A stretch of 64,000 bases of DNA from Chthonomonas sp. (GTDB lineage Bacteria; Armatimonadota; Fimbriimonadia; Fimbriimonadales; Fimbriimonadaceae), in the NCBI GenBank assembly GCA_016788425.1, contig JAEURQ010000002.1:806001-870000 (forward strand). Reading direction: 5' to 3'. Below are positions 50,871 to 59,973 of this stretch, in pieces. Below the pieces are notes generated by a model that ran no database searches, was not told the origin of the DNA, and worked only from the letters and a program-made list of their open reading frames with translations. Numbering within the stretch: the stretch's first letter is position 1; each line of letters opens with the position of its first letter. Both the position numbers and the translations under genes were made by a program.

Positions 50871-52162
50871 TCCGAAATTCCGATCGTGTGATATTCGAGC
50901 CCCGAGCGCTCCACGAACTCCGGCCGATACATGCGGCGGCCATCGAACAAAATCGGCTGCTTCATGGAAGCCTTGATCCGAGCAAAGTCGAGTTGCTTAA
51001 ACTCGTTCCACTCCGTCACCAGCATCAAGGCGTCGGCGCCCTTCGCCACTTCGTAGGCGTTCGTGCCGTAGTCGATGTCAGGCCGAATCTTCTGCACGTT
51101 CTCCATCGCGACGGGGTCATAGCCGACCACGGTCCCGCCGCGCGACACCACATGATCAATGATCACGAGCGAGCGCGCATCGCGGATGTCGTCGGTATTC
51201 GCCTTAAACGCGAGGCCGAGCAACCCAATGCGCTTGCCGGCAAAACCGCCCAGCCGCTTTTCGAGCCGATCCAGGAAGTGCGGGGTCTGCGTATCGTTGA
51301 TATTGACCACCCACTTCAGCAATTGGAAATCGTAACCGTGCGCCTCGGCCACCGTGATCAGGCCCGCGACGTCCTTGGGGAAACAGCTTCCACCCCAGCC
51401 GAGTCCGGCCTGCAAAAACTGGTTCCCAATGCGCTCGTCGCTGCCCATGCCCTTGGCGACATCACCGACGTTAGCCCCGGCGGCTTCGCAGATGCGACTC
51501 ATTGCGTTGATAAAGCTAATCTTCATGGCGAGGAAGCTGTTGCTGGCGTACTTAATCAGCTCGGCGCTCTGCCAGTCGGTGATGTACATCGGGCGTTCCA
51601 GCGGGGCATAGAGCTCCACCAGGCGCGCGGCCGCCTCTCGCTTGCGAGCGCCAATGACAATGCGATCCGGATACAGCGTGTCGTGAATCGCGGTGCCCTC
51701 CCGCAGGAATTCAGGGTTGCTCACCACGTCGAACATGGACTCATCAATCCCGTGACCCATCAAAATTTCGGTCACCAGTTTGCCGGTGCCCACCGGCACG
51801 GTGGACTTGTTCACGATGACCTTGTAGCCGTTGATGCCCGCCGGAATCGCGTGCGCAACCTCCTTGACGTAGCGAAGATCGGGCCCATCCGGTCCCGGCG
51901 GCGTGCCGACGGCGATGAACACGATGTCGCTTTGGCGAGTCGCTTCCACCACGTCGGTGGTGAAGGTTAGCTTGCCCTCGTTGCTGCCGCGAGCCAGCAG
52001 TTCTTCAATGCCTGGCTCATAAATCGGCGGAATCCCTTGCTTGAGGTTCTCCACCTTTTCGGCGTCATTGTCCACGCAGATCACTTGGTTCCCCAAGTCC
52101 GCGAGCACCACGCCTGTCACAAGGCCAACGTAGCCCGTCCCCACAACCGCGACCTTAATCAC
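50867..52162 (-). CDS. ugd: UDP-glucose 6-dehydrogenase
   Basis: A 431-residue NAD-dependent enzyme giving UDP-glucuronate for surface polysaccharide. VAVVGTGYVGLVTGVVLADL is the Rossmann motif (about 4-23), then KSTVPVGTG, NPEFLREGTA, and the catalytic Cys in GWGGSCFPKD (about 253-262). GLAFKANTDDIRDARS in the third domain is also normal. Start GTG with TACTTT six bases upstream and no SD. The glycosyltransferase gene lies 39 bases upstream on the same strand, which fits a glycan role. Confidence 0.95.
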   Translation of the reverse strand: MIKVAVVGTGYVGLVTGVVLADLGNQVICVDNDAEKVENLKQGIPPIYEPGIEELLARGSNEGKLTFTTDVVEATRQSDIVFIAVGTPPGPDGPDLRYVKEVAHAIPAGINGYKVIVNKSTVPVGTGKLVTEILMGHGIDESMFDVVSNPEFLREGTAIHDTLYPDRIVIGARKREAAARLVELYAPLERPMYITDWQSAELIKYASNSFLAMKISFINAMSRICEAAGANVGDVAKGMGSDERIGNQFLQAGLGWGGSCFPKDVAGLITVAEAHGYDFQLLKWVVNINDTQTPHFLDRLEKRLGGFAGKRIGLLGLAFKANTDDIRDARSLVIIDHVVSRGGTVVGYDPVAMENVQKIRPDIDYGTNAYEVAKGADALMLVTEWNEFKQLDFARIKASMKQPILFDGRRMYRPEFVERSGLEYHTIGISD

Positions 52163-52168
52163 GTTGTA

Positions 52169-52174
52169 AAAGTA
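52169..52174 (-). promoter_or_regulatory. -10-like TACTTT, 6 bases before ugd GTG
   Basis: Minus strand TACTTT, spacer TACAAC, GTG at 52162; no SD. Confidence 0.5.
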
Positions 52175-52201
52175 CCATGTTCTAGGTTCAGTCGGCCCCG
52201 T

Positions 52202-53050
52202 CTATTTGCTGGGTCGGCGGTTCTTAAGCGACCTTAGCAGTGATCCCCAGAAGTACTTGTTCTGAATCGGCAAGCCCGCTTTGATGGCGTGACTCAGAGC
52301 CTCCGGCCAAGCCGATTGCCGCAGCGCAATGAGGTGCGCCATGCTGCGAATCGTCCGGCGATCGTTGGGTGTGGCGAACGGCCATTCGGCCAGCATGTTG
52401 TCCAAGTTTTCATCCAGCCGAGCGAGGCTCCGGCTCACCGAATTCTGCACCTGCAGGTAGTGCGTCAACTCCTCGCCCATCGTAAATGCAGGGCCAAGTT
52501 TCGCCGCGACCCGCACCCAAAAGTCCACGTCCTGGAACCGGATTAACTTCTCGTTAAATCCGCCGACGGCCCAATAGTTTTCGGCGCGCACCGAGAACCC
52601 CGACCCGCTGGGCCACGCGCGGTGAGAAAGAAACACGCGCCAATCCGCCGGGCCCCGCTCGGCGCGACCTCCCGTCCAACCGGCCAACGAACCGTCCTCA
52701 AACGTCGCGATCGTGCGATCCAGCACGCAACTGGCGGCCGGCATTTCCTCCCACGCAGCCAAGTGACGCTCAATCTTGTTGGGTGCCCACCAGTCGTCGG
52801 CATCGAGAAAGAAAAAGATGTCGCCGCTCGCGGCCTTCGCCGCCGCATTGCGGGCGATCGCCCCGTTCCCCTTGGGGAGTTCCAAGGCAGTTGCGCCGAG
52901 CGACCGGGCGACGGTTGCCGTTTGGTCGGTGGATCCATCCACGCCGACCACGATTTCGTCGGGGCGAACCGTCTGCGCCCACGCACTCTCGATGCCTTTG
53001 GCGATATAGCTCTCGGCGTTGTGCGCAGGAATAATGACCGAAATTCGCAT
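52202..53050 (-). CDS. Family 2 glycosyltransferase
   Basis: A 282-residue GT-A enzyme. SVIIPAHNAESYIAKGIESA (about 4-23), EIVVGVDGSTDQT (about 33-45) and the metal/nucleotide motif FFFLDADDWW (about 75-84) define GT2. The RFQDVDFWVRVAA segment near 170 is the acceptor-side ED-like motif. No membrane helix; it acts on the cytoplasmic face. Next to ugd, so a role in a glucuronate-containing surface glycan is plausible. Donor and acceptor are unknown. Confidence 0.92.
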   Translation of the reverse strand: MRISVIIPAHNAESYIAKGIESAWAQTVRPDEIVVGVDGSTDQTATVARSLGATALELPKGNGAIARNAAAKAASGDIFFFLDADDWWAPNKIERHLAAWEEMPAASCVLDRTIATFEDGSLAGWTGGRAERGPADWRVFLSHRAWPSGSGFSVRAENYWAVGGFNEKLIRFQDVDFWVRVAAKLGPAFTMGEELTHYLQVQNSVSRSLARLDENLDNMLAEWPFATPNDRRTIRSMAHLIALRQSAWPEALSHAIKAGLPIQNKYFWGSLLRSLKNRRPSK

Positions 53051-53080
53051 AGGAGGCTTTGGCTACGGTTGTACCCGCTC

Positions 53081-53086
53081 TATACT
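53081..53086 (+). promoter_or_regulatory. -10 box TATACT of the sigma-like/STAND operon
   Basis: TATACT, 17 bases before the ATG at 53104; AAGGAG lies between and serves as SD. A TTGGCT about 16 bases upstream of the -10 could be the -35. Confidence 0.6.
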
Positions 53087-53103
53087 GAATGTCAAGGAGA
53101 GGC

Positions 53104-54159
53104 ATGCAGAGCGACGAACGATTCGAAAAACGTTGGCATGCCTCGATTCCGATCTTCGAGCGCTATCTGACCAAGTTGGGTCAGGCACCCGATTCGATTC
53201 CCGACGTCCTGCAGACCGCGTTCACTAAGATTTGGCCGCGCCGCCACGAGCTCAGCTTTGAGGATGACGGGCGGTGGCTTGCCTATCTCAAGTGCGTGTT
53301 CGACTCGGTTCGGCATGACCACGGTGCGAAGGATGGCCGCGAAACGCCCGTTCAACCAGACAAGGTGTTAGTTGCCGATACGACGTTCACCGAGGCGATT
53401 CAGGCGCGGCTCGACGAGCGCGAGGCCACCGAAGCCTCCCAAGACCTGTGGCTGGGCGAGGCGCCCGACGAACTGCCAACCAAAACCCTGGCCGCGATGC
53501 TGCTGCTTCTGGACGGGCGTCGCCCGAGTGAACTTGCTCAGATATCACAGTTTTCTCGCCAGAGTTTCAGCTTGCGGGCGGCGGTTTCGGTGCCTCGCGT
53601 GCAGCGGCAAGTCATGTACGAAGTGCTCAAGCCGCCTCACGACCAAGTGGCCTGCGCCGTGCTGGGGCTGCCGGTTGACCATCTTGCCGAAGCCGTGACC
53701 AGCAGCGCGGCGGGCCGAGATCATTGCTCCGAAACCGGCAAGTGGCGGGCGACGGAAACGCATATCGCGATTCGACATTGCCTCGAATATGAACCGGCCA
53801 GCATCATTTCTCGATCCATTCCCGAGATGCAACTGAACGACATCGCAAAGGTAATTGTTAGAATCCAAACCTTGCTGCCGTTTTCTAGTGCGGTGCAAAC
53901 AATTTTGCAAGGCATGGCGCGATACCGTCTGGACCACAAAAGTCTAGGCGAAAGCGGCTTGTGGAAGCTCGTGGCCTTTCAGTACACGCTGGAAAGTCAG
54001 ACTCACCAGGACCTGCTGGCCTGGATGAGTGGACCCGCCCACCAATGTGGATTCAGCCTCGGTCCGATGCAAGTGCACGGGTGGATCAGCAATAAGCGTC
54101 TTCTGCGCGAATTGCAAGCCAACATCGAAGAACGGAGGCGACGCGATTGGCCCAGCTAG
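53104..54159 (+). CDS. Sigma-70-like regulator with novel C-terminal domain
   Basis: A 351-residue protein. Residues about 14-75 resemble ECF region 2 (IPDVLQTAFTKIWPRRHEL, then GRWLAYLKCVFDSVRHDH, like the VQETFLRAW and WLLTIARN segments). About 122-165 resemble region 4 (LPTKTLAAMLLLLDGRRPSE, LAQISQFSRQSFSLRAAVSV). Residues 170-351 match nothing I know; they include a Cys/His-containing stretch (RDHCSETGKWRATETH, IAIRHC). The sigma match is weak, so it may be a DNA-binding regulator rather than a true sigma factor. AAGGAG precedes the ATG. Its last 13 bases overlap a STAND ATPase gene. Confidence 0.68.
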   Translation: MQSDERFEKRWHASIPIFERYLTKLGQAPDSIPDVLQTAFTKIWPRRHELSFEDDGRWLAYLKCVFDSVRHDHGAKDGRETPVQPDKVLVADTTFTEAIQARLDEREATEASQDLWLGEAPDELPTKTLAAMLLLLDGRRPSELAQISQFSRQSFSLRAAVSVPRVQRQVMYEVLKPPHDQVACAVLGLPVDHLAEAVTSSAAGRDHCSETGKWRATETHIAIRHCLEYEPASIISRSIPEMQLNDIAKVIVRIQTLLPFSSAVQTILQGMARYRLDHKSLGESGLWKLVAFQYTLESQTHQDLLAWMSGPAHQCGFSLGPMQVHGWISNKRLLRELQANIEERRRRDWPS

Positions 54160-56105
54160 ATTGGACCGAAGAGCTTTTCCTCTCTTGCCTAGAGCCGGAA
54201 GTTTCGGTTCTGTTGCGTTCGCCCGAAGATCGCCGCCGGTGGCTTGCGCGCATGCTGGCTCAGCGCACCGTCGGCCGTATTCCGACTGACAACTTGCCCT
54301 GCTTTGGCCGCGCTAAGCCGATCGCGCAGGCGGTTGACCTTCTGCGTGGCGGCGCAAGTGTCGTTACCTTGGTCGGCGAAGGCGGCGCGGGAAAATCGCG
54401 AGTCGCTCGCGATGTTGCCCGGCAACTGGATCGCGAAGGCTGGCCCGTGTTTTGGGTGGACGCAACCTGGGCCTTGGATTTTCGCGACTTGCAAGCGAGC
54501 ATCCTCGCGACCGTGGGCGCGGCTGATAACGGGATCATCCTGCTTGATGACGTAAAACCCTCGGACAGCCCTGGCCTCGCTGCCCTGCTGAACACAATGC
54601 CTGGCATGCAACTTCTGTGCACCGCGAAAGCCAAGCTCGGAATCGGCGAACGCGAGATTCGCGTAGGCTCACTGACTCAAGCCGCCAGCCGCGAACTGTT
54701 TGCGCGCATGAACCCCGGGGTACGGCTGCCATCGCGCGTAGCTCGGGTTCCCTTGGCGCTATTGCTGTTGGCCGCCGCGGGAGCGAGCTCGGCCAGCCTG
54801 ACCTTGCCGCCCGCGACCAGCGCGGCCCCCATCTCCAAGGAGCAAATCATCATGAGTTCAATCAGCCTGCTCGACCAACCCAACTTCCTGAAACTTCTGT
54901 CCCTCTGCACCCTCGCCGGGCCATTCAATGAGGCCATCGGGCGCGAGGTGGTGCAAGCCAGCGGCACGAGCGACACCAATATCCAGCCGCTGGTGGACCT
55001 CGCGTTCCTGCAAGTCCGCGATGCTAACGCGTATATCATTCACGACGACGTGAAGGAGCAGGTGTGGCAGGCCGCTCGCGACCGCCGACTGGACGCTGCT
55101 GTTGAGCAAGCCCGCGACGGCCACGCCACCGTGTTTGTCAATCGCGCCCGTTCGATTGGCGACGCATTGCGCACCGGCGCTTGGGTTGAGGCGATGCAGA
55201 ACATGCTAGCCGACCGCATCAACTGCCGCGAAGCCCTCCGCCACACGTGGGTATCGCGCCAGTTTGATGCTGTCAAGACCGTCGCGCAATCGCTTTCGCG
55301 ACCGCTCTTTGAGGCGGGATATCTCGCCGACTTCCGGGAGTTCGCCAGTCATGGACTCGAAGCGAGTATGGCGACCGCCGACACACCCGCCGAACTTGAG
55401 ATGCTTGGCCTGCAGGGCGCCCTTGCCGGTCGGGAAGCCGATGAAGAAACCGCCACCAACCTCTGGACACGACGCTTGAGCCTGGCGCGAGAACAAGGCG
55501 ACTGGGTGACCGCGATGGACGCGCTCGGCGACCTCGCGCACCAAGCCTTCGGCCAAAACGACGACCCGGCGGCTCTTGAGTTTGCGAACCAAGGCCTCGA
55601 GTTGGTCAGCCGAACACCGCATGCTTCCCACGAAGCCACGCTAAGGTCAATCCGTTGCCGCATCTTTGCGCGCCAAAACCAAACGGACGACCTGAGCGCG
55701 GAACTGTCCCAGATGCAAGACCTCTTGCCGACGGTGACCGAGCGGGCGCTTCGACCGTTTGTGCTGTACTCCATGGCCCTGCTCTACATCGAGCTCGCTC
55801 AACCTCAGCCGGCGGAGGCACTGATCCGCGCGCTCATCGGAGAGGCGAGCGAAGGACAGCGGGTCATCGGTCTCGGCTGGGCGCTGCGCAACCTTGGCCA
55901 ACTGAGCGAAGCCGACGGCAACTTGGCGCTGGCTACGCGCTGTTTTGTCGCGGCGAGCAAAGTGTTCAACGAGTACGAAACCGCGCACAAAAAAGTAGCC
56001 CGCGCCGCCCTCCAAGGGTTCGAAGATCGGCACGGGCTCAACGTCGCGGACGAGATTCTGGCGGCCTCCGAGTTGGATTGGCCAGAGCTCATCGCCACGA
56101 TTTAG
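54147..56105 (+). CDS. AfsR-type STAND ATPase with TPR-like repeats
   Basis: A 652-residue signal-transduction ATPase. CFGRAKPIAQAVDLLRGG then VTLVGEGGAGKSRVARDVA contains Walker A GEGGAGKS (77-84). Walker B is GIILLDDV (129-136), and QLLCTAKAKLG a sensor-like strand. This is the order found in AfsR/NB-ARC regulators. From about 330 on, helical TPR-like repeats occur (EFANQGLELVSRT, AEALIRALIGEASEG). No output enzyme domain is visible; output may pass to the sigma-like partner. Start TTG at 54147 with GGAGG eight bases upstream, inside the partner gene. Stop interlocks with the convergent gene (TTAG). Confidence 0.8.
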   Translation: MAQLDWTEELFLSCLEPEVSVLLRSPEDRRRWLARMLAQRTVGRIPTDNLPCFGRAKPIAQAVDLLRGGASVVTLVGEGGAGKSRVARDVARQLDREGWPVFWVDATWALDFRDLQASILATVGAADNGIILLDDVKPSDSPGLAALLNTMPGMQLLCTAKAKLGIGEREIRVGSLTQAASRELFARMNPGVRLPSRVARVPLALLLLAAAGASSASLTLPPATSAAPISKEQIIMSSISLLDQPNFLKLLSLCTLAGPFNEAIGREVVQASGTSDTNIQPLVDLAFLQVRDANAYIIHDDVKEQVWQAARDRRLDAAVEQARDGHATVFVNRARSIGDALRTGAWVEAMQNMLADRINCREALRHTWVSRQFDAVKTVAQSLSRPLFEAGYLADFREFASHGLEASMATADTPAELEMLGLQGALAGREADEETATNLWTRRLSLAREQGDWVTAMDALGDLAHQAFGQNDDPAALEFANQGLELVSRTPHASHEATLRSIRCRIFARQNQTDDLSAELSQMQDLLPTVTERALRPFVLYSMALLYIELAQPQPAEALIRALIGEASEGQRVIGLGWALRNLGQLSEADGNLALATRCFVAASKVFNEYETAHKKVARAALQGFEDRHGLNVADEILAASELDWPELIATI

Positions 56106-56896
56106 GGGTTCGGTGGTTCAGGTACCTCTTCGACGCAATACGCTTTGAGGAAAATGAGGTCAAGTTCGGCCACGGTGAGCGCCGGAGTCGAACTGATGAT
56201 CGGTCCTTCCGCGCCCTCGCAAGCCACGAGGTTGGGAAACTCGTCCGGGCAGAGTCCGCCCGAAAGGTTTTCAAAGAACATCCGCACGTCGCGCATGCCG
56301 CCGCCGCCCGTGGTCCCCCGCGGATTGATGCGCAGGCTCGACATGGGCAGCATCGTGATGTCGCCATCTTTAGCGATCTCACGGAGTTCTCGCGGGACGA
56401 CCCCGCTCGTGTCTTGCAGCCAGTTGAGGAAGCCCACCTGATCCTGCGCGACCGCCGACATCATCATGGCCAAGAAGCCGCGATCGGGATTGATTTGCAA
56501 GTGAACAAACACCGAGTTTGTCTCCCGAAGAATGAAGAATTCGATGTTGGGGAACTCAAGATGCGTCGCCAGAGCGGCATCGAGGTTCTCCCAGAAAGTA
56601 GCGAGGTTCGTGGCTGTCATACCCACACCCGGCCCGAACGTCGGAATCGCGTCATCGTGCCCGGTAACAATCACCAGGGCGGTGCCGCTCATTCCCTTGA
56701 CGACGAGTCCGCCTTCCGACGGGGTGGACGTACTGAATTCGATAAAGTAGTGGCCGCTCATCGAGGGTTCCGCCTCGGGCGCGTTATCTTCAATCCACGT
56801 GCCGGGATCATCCAAAAGCTCAGCCAGCGCGCCGCTTTCGGTCTTGACAATCCACAGTTCCTCGTCCTCCGCCATGGGAATGTATCGGGTGCTCAT
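56102..56896 (-). CDS. Hypothetical cytosolic protein
   Basis: About 264 residues; no family recognised, no signal peptide or membrane helix. It is acidic, with segments GTALVIVTGHDDAIPTFGPG and MLPMSSLRINPRGTTGGGG, and a Pro-rich end (EEVPEPPNP). ATG at 56896 chosen over a TTG two codons earlier; AGGA lies ten bases upstream. Convergent with the STAND gene, sharing four bases of stop codons. Whether it belongs with that pair is unknown. Confidence 0.65.
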   Translation of the reverse strand: MSTRYIPMAEDEELWIVKTESGALAELLDDPGTWIEDNAPEAEPSMSGHYFIEFSTSTPSEGGLVVKGMSGTALVIVTGHDDAIPTFGPGVGMTATNLATFWENLDAALATHLEFPNIEFFILRETNSVFVHLQINPDRGFLAMMMSAVAQDQVGFLNWLQDTSGVVPRELREIAKDGDITMLPMSSLRINPRGTTGGGGMRDVRMFFENLSGGLCPDEFPNLVACEGAEGPIISSTPALTVAELDLIFLKAYCVEEVPEPPNP

Positions 56897-57132
56897 CTGC
56901 AATGTTTCCTGAAGGAAAAAATCCTTCTCATCACAAACCCGTTTGAACGGCGGAATCTAACGTGGCCGCATGAAAATTGCAAGAATTTTTGCGGGCGCTG
57001 TTCGATTCTGCGCCCAGAGGCGGTTGTTCACTATGCCTTGCATTGCCCCATGTTGAGGCGCGGGCGGGGGGCACGATGCCCCTCGTCCCGCTTTCAAAGC
57101 ATGAGAACCCCGCCGAGCGGCAGGCAAAAAAA

Positions 57133-57207
57133 TGGAGCCGATGACCGGACTTGAACCGGTGACCTGCTGTTTACGAAACAGCTGCTCTACCACTGAGCTA
57201 CATCGGC
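57133..57207 (-). tRNA. tRNA-Thr (anticodon CGU)
   Basis: A 75-base cloverleaf on the minus strand: acceptor GCCGATG/CATCGGC, anticodon stem GCTGT/ACAGC with loop TTCGTAA (anticodon CGT), T arm CCGGTTCAAGTCCGG, encoded CCA. Decodes ACG. Confidence 0.96.
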
Positions 57208-57218
57208 AACCGACAACA

Positions 57219-57224
57219 ATTATG
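57219..57224 (-). promoter_or_regulatory. -10 box CATAAT of tRNA-Thr
   Basis: Minus strand CATAAT ends 11 bases before the tRNA 5' end, nearly the same spacing as TATAAT at tRNA-Val. Confidence 0.6.
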
Positions 57225-57265
57225 GCACCCGAGACCGGTTTTCGCAGGGGGGAGGGGCGATCAGC

Positions 57266-57271
57266 TAAAAT
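57266..57271 (+). promoter_or_regulatory. -10 box TAAAAT, 8 bases before metH start
   Basis: TAAAAT, spacer GTTGGTTC, ATG at 57280; no SD. A GGAGG at 57251-57255 is too far from the start to act as one. Confidence 0.55.
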
Positions 57272-57279
57272 GTTGGTTC

Positions 57280-58941
57280 ATGCCCGGCGAAGAGTTGACC
57301 TGCACCTACGATCCACTCATTGAGCTGATGGCCAAGTTCGAGAATGTCAAAATCTCGGACACCAGCGAAGATGCCTTTGCTGGACTCGGCCCCGAAGATC
57401 GCCTCAAGAAGCACATTATCCAGGGCATCAAAAAGAACCTGGACCAGCACCTGCAGGACGCGCTGGAAACCTACCCGCCTCTCGCCATCATCAACGAGAT
57501 TCTGCTGGATGGCATGAAGACCGTCGGTGAACTGTTCGGCGCGGGCAAAATGCAACTCCCATTCGTGCTGCAAAGCGCGGAGGTGATGAAGGCCGCCGTC
57601 GCCCAGCTAGAACCCCTCATGGAAAAAGTCGAGGGCAGCGAGAAGGGCTCGATCCTGCTAGCCACGGTGCAAGGCGACGTCCACGACATTGGCAAAAACC
57701 TCGTGGACATCATCCTCAGTAACAACGGGTACCGCGTGGTGAACATCGGCATCAAGCAGCCGATCAACAGCATTCTCGACGCCGCCGTCACCCACAAGGT
57801 GGATGCCATCGGCATGAGCGGGCTGCTCGTGAAAAGCACCGTCATCATGCGCGAGAACCTCATCGAAATGAACGCCCGTGGCCTCGCCCACTATCCGGTG
57901 ATCCTGGGCGGAGCGGCGCTCACCCGCGGGTTTGTCGAGCAAGATTGCCGCGCGGCGTTCGATGGCAGCGTCTACTACGCTCAAGACGCCTTCGAGGGGC
58001 TGCGTCTTATGGAAGTCATCAAGGCGGGCGGCGATGCCCCCGTCGCCGAGGAAGCACCGCCCACCCGCGTGGCGAGCCACCGCCTGCCGGATACCGACGA
58101 GAGCCTCTACGTCTTCGACGGCACCAAGAGCGACGTTCAGCCGGTCGCGCCCCCCAAGTTGCCCTTCTACGGCGCGCGCAAGTGGACCAAGTTCGACATT
58201 TTTGAGATTTACAAGTACATCAATCCCATCGCGCTGATTCGTGGCCAATGGCAGTTCCGCCGCGAAGAGGGCCAGAGCCAAGCCGAGTTCAATAGCTATC
58301 TGGAACGCGAGGCGGGGCCGCACTTCGAGCGCCTCAAGCGCGAACTTGCCCGACGCATGGAGCCCAAGGTCACGTGGGGCTACTTCCCTTGCAACAGCGA
58401 GGGCAACGACCTGATCATCTACGCCGAAGACGAAAAGACCGAGCGGCACCGATTCCGATTCCCGCGCCAACGCGACCAAAAGCGCCAGTGCTTGGCCGAC
58501 TTTTTCCAACCCGTCGAAAGTGGTGTTCGCGACGTGGTTGGGTTCCACATCGTCACCGTCGGCCACGCCATAAGTGAGTACGAGCGCTCCCTCTTTGCCG
58601 GTGGCGATTTTCAGGAGTACCTTTTCGTCCATGGCATGGGCGTGGAAACCGCCGAGGCGCTCGCCGAATATTGGCACCTTCAGATTCGTCGCGAAATGGG
58701 CATCGATGACCAAGAGCCGGAGAGCACCAAACTGCTGTTCAGCGCGAAGTACCATGGCGCGCGCTACTCGTTTGGCTACCCTGCATGCCCGAATCTCGAA
58801 GACCAAGTTGCGCTCATGGATCTACTCGATCCCGCCGGCATCGGCATCGAACTCAGCCCCGAGTTCATGCTCGTTCCGGAGCAAAGCACGTCGGCGATTA
58901 TCGTTCACCACTCCGAAGCGAAGTACTTCAATATCCGTTAA
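57280..58941 (+). CDS. metH: Methionine synthase, cobalamin-binding and reactivation half
   Basis: A 553-residue protein that equals the C-terminal half of MetH. Cap domain about 30-110 (ALETYPPLAIINEILLDGMK), B12-binding domain about 120-250 with GDVHDIGKN (132-140; His135 the lower Co ligand) and VILGGAALTRGF, then the SAM-dependent reactivation domain about 300-553 (RGQWQFRREEGQ, LADFFQP, YLFVHGMGVETAEALAEYW, RYSFGYPACPN). Homocysteine- and folate-binding domains are absent, and no gene for them lies nearby, so the partner must be encoded elsewhere. ATG with TAAAAT eight bases upstream. Confidence 0.92.
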   Translation: MPGEELTCTYDPLIELMAKFENVKISDTSEDAFAGLGPEDRLKKHIIQGIKKNLDQHLQDALETYPPLAIINEILLDGMKTVGELFGAGKMQLPFVLQSAEVMKAAVAQLEPLMEKVEGSEKGSILLATVQGDVHDIGKNLVDIILSNNGYRVVNIGIKQPINSILDAAVTHKVDAIGMSGLLVKSTVIMRENLIEMNARGLAHYPVILGGAALTRGFVEQDCRAAFDGSVYYAQDAFEGLRLMEVIKAGGDAPVAEEAPPTRVASHRLPDTDESLYVFDGTKSDVQPVAPPKLPFYGARKWTKFDIFEIYKYINPIALIRGQWQFRREEGQSQAEFNSYLEREAGPHFERLKRELARRMEPKVTWGYFPCNSEGNDLIIYAEDEKTERHRFRFPRQRDQKRQCLADFFQPVESGVRDVVGFHIVTVGHAISEYERSLFAGGDFQEYLFVHGMGVETAEALAEYWHLQIRREMGIDDQEPESTKLLFSAKYHGARYSFGYPACPNLEDQVALMDLLDPAGIGIELSPEFMLVPEQSTSAIIVHHSEAKYFNIR

Positions 58942-58970
58942 TCGAAACTCGCCTTCCTCGACATACGTCC

Positions 58971-58976
58971 CATAAT
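58971..58976 (+). promoter_or_regulatory. -10 box CATAAT, 7 bases before lipoprotein ATG
   Basis: CATAAT, seven bases, ATG at 58984; no SD. Confidence 0.5.
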
Positions 58977-58983
58977 CATAGTG

Positions 58984-59973
58984 ATGAGAGTTCGCGCATT
59001 AGTCGGTTTGGTGGGGATTGCCCTGGTGGGTTGTGGCGGCAGCGATTCGCCGAACCCGTTTAACGGGACCTCGATCAACAATGCCGCGGGCGAACGGGAT
59101 GCTGGCCGCGCCTCGGGCGAAGCCGCCACGCCGGTGCCGGTGTTCCTCACCGTTGACCCCGCGAAGACCTCCTCCTCGGCCGTGCTCACGCTCAAAAAGG
59201 TTTCCTTGGCTCGCAGCGGCGATTCCGACACCCTGACCGAGTCGGCCAACATCAGTTTCTGGGCGCGCGGTCTGATCGCCGAAAAGGAAGGCAAGGTGGT
59301 CGCGCGCAAGTTCATTTATCTGGGGAATGCGCCGCGGAACCGTGGTTACATTCGCGCCTCCATCACGCTCGCGCCAGAGTTCTATGCCACTGCGCTTGGC
59401 GAAACCGCGGCCAAGCAGCAAACTCTTTCCACTCCCAATCTCAGCGTCAATCTCGAAGCGACCAAGATGATCGCGGACGCGCTCGTGCTCGAACTCAGCG
59501 TGGATGAGACGGCCAAAACCGCCGCGCTCGCGATCGGCAAGGCCGACGGAGTCAACGAGCCGCAGAACATGCAGCCCGGCTTTATCCTCGCCCGGATGAC
59601 CCCGGTCAAAGGCGAGGGCGACGCGATTCGCCTGAGCAGCAGCACGTTGGGCGTGGTCGCCATCGAAAAAGACCGCTGGCTCGGAACTCCGCTCGCCGGA
59701 GCCGCGGCGCAAATGACCTGGCTCGGCGGGGTCTACAACCCAGCCACCAAGCGTTTTGAATCGGCTGTCGCCGGCAGTGTCCCGCAAAAGGTTCTCGCCA
59801 GTCCCGATCGCGTGGTCGGCACCGACCCGACGCTGCTCGGCCCGAATGCCAAGGCCGACGACAATTGGACGGCGCTCACACGCGGGGCAGACAAGCTCCT
59901 CAAGGTGCTGAAGAGCGTCCCGGCGAAAGTCGACGCGGCCAAGACCGAAGCCGCGAAGGCCGAAAAAAAGTAA
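58984..59973 (+). CDS. Lipoprotein of unknown function
   Basis: About 329 residues; lipobox LVGC with Cys at 16 or 17, then a short Gly/Ser linker (GGSDSPNPF). The body (about 45-290) is predicted beta-rich, no recognised domain; the last 25 residues are a Lys/Ala-rich helix (KTEAAKAEKK). ATG at 58984 is favoured over the GTG three bases earlier by the CATAAT spacing. The terminator of the convergent gene on the other strand reaches into its last codons. Confidence 0.78.
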   Translation: MRVRALVGLVGIALVGCGGSDSPNPFNGTSINNAAGERDAGRASGEAATPVPVFLTVDPAKTSSSAVLTLKKVSLARSGDSDTLTESANISFWARGLIAEKEGKVVARKFIYLGNAPRNRGYIRASITLAPEFYATALGETAAKQQTLSTPNLSVNLEATKMIADALVLELSVDETAKTAALAIGKADGVNEPQNMQPGFILARMTPVKGEGDAIRLSSSTLGVVAIEKDRWLGTPLAGAAAQMTWLGGVYNPATKRFESAVAGSVPQKVLASPDRVVGTDPTLLGPNAKADDNWTALTRGADKLLKVLKSVPAKVDAAKTEAAKAEKK

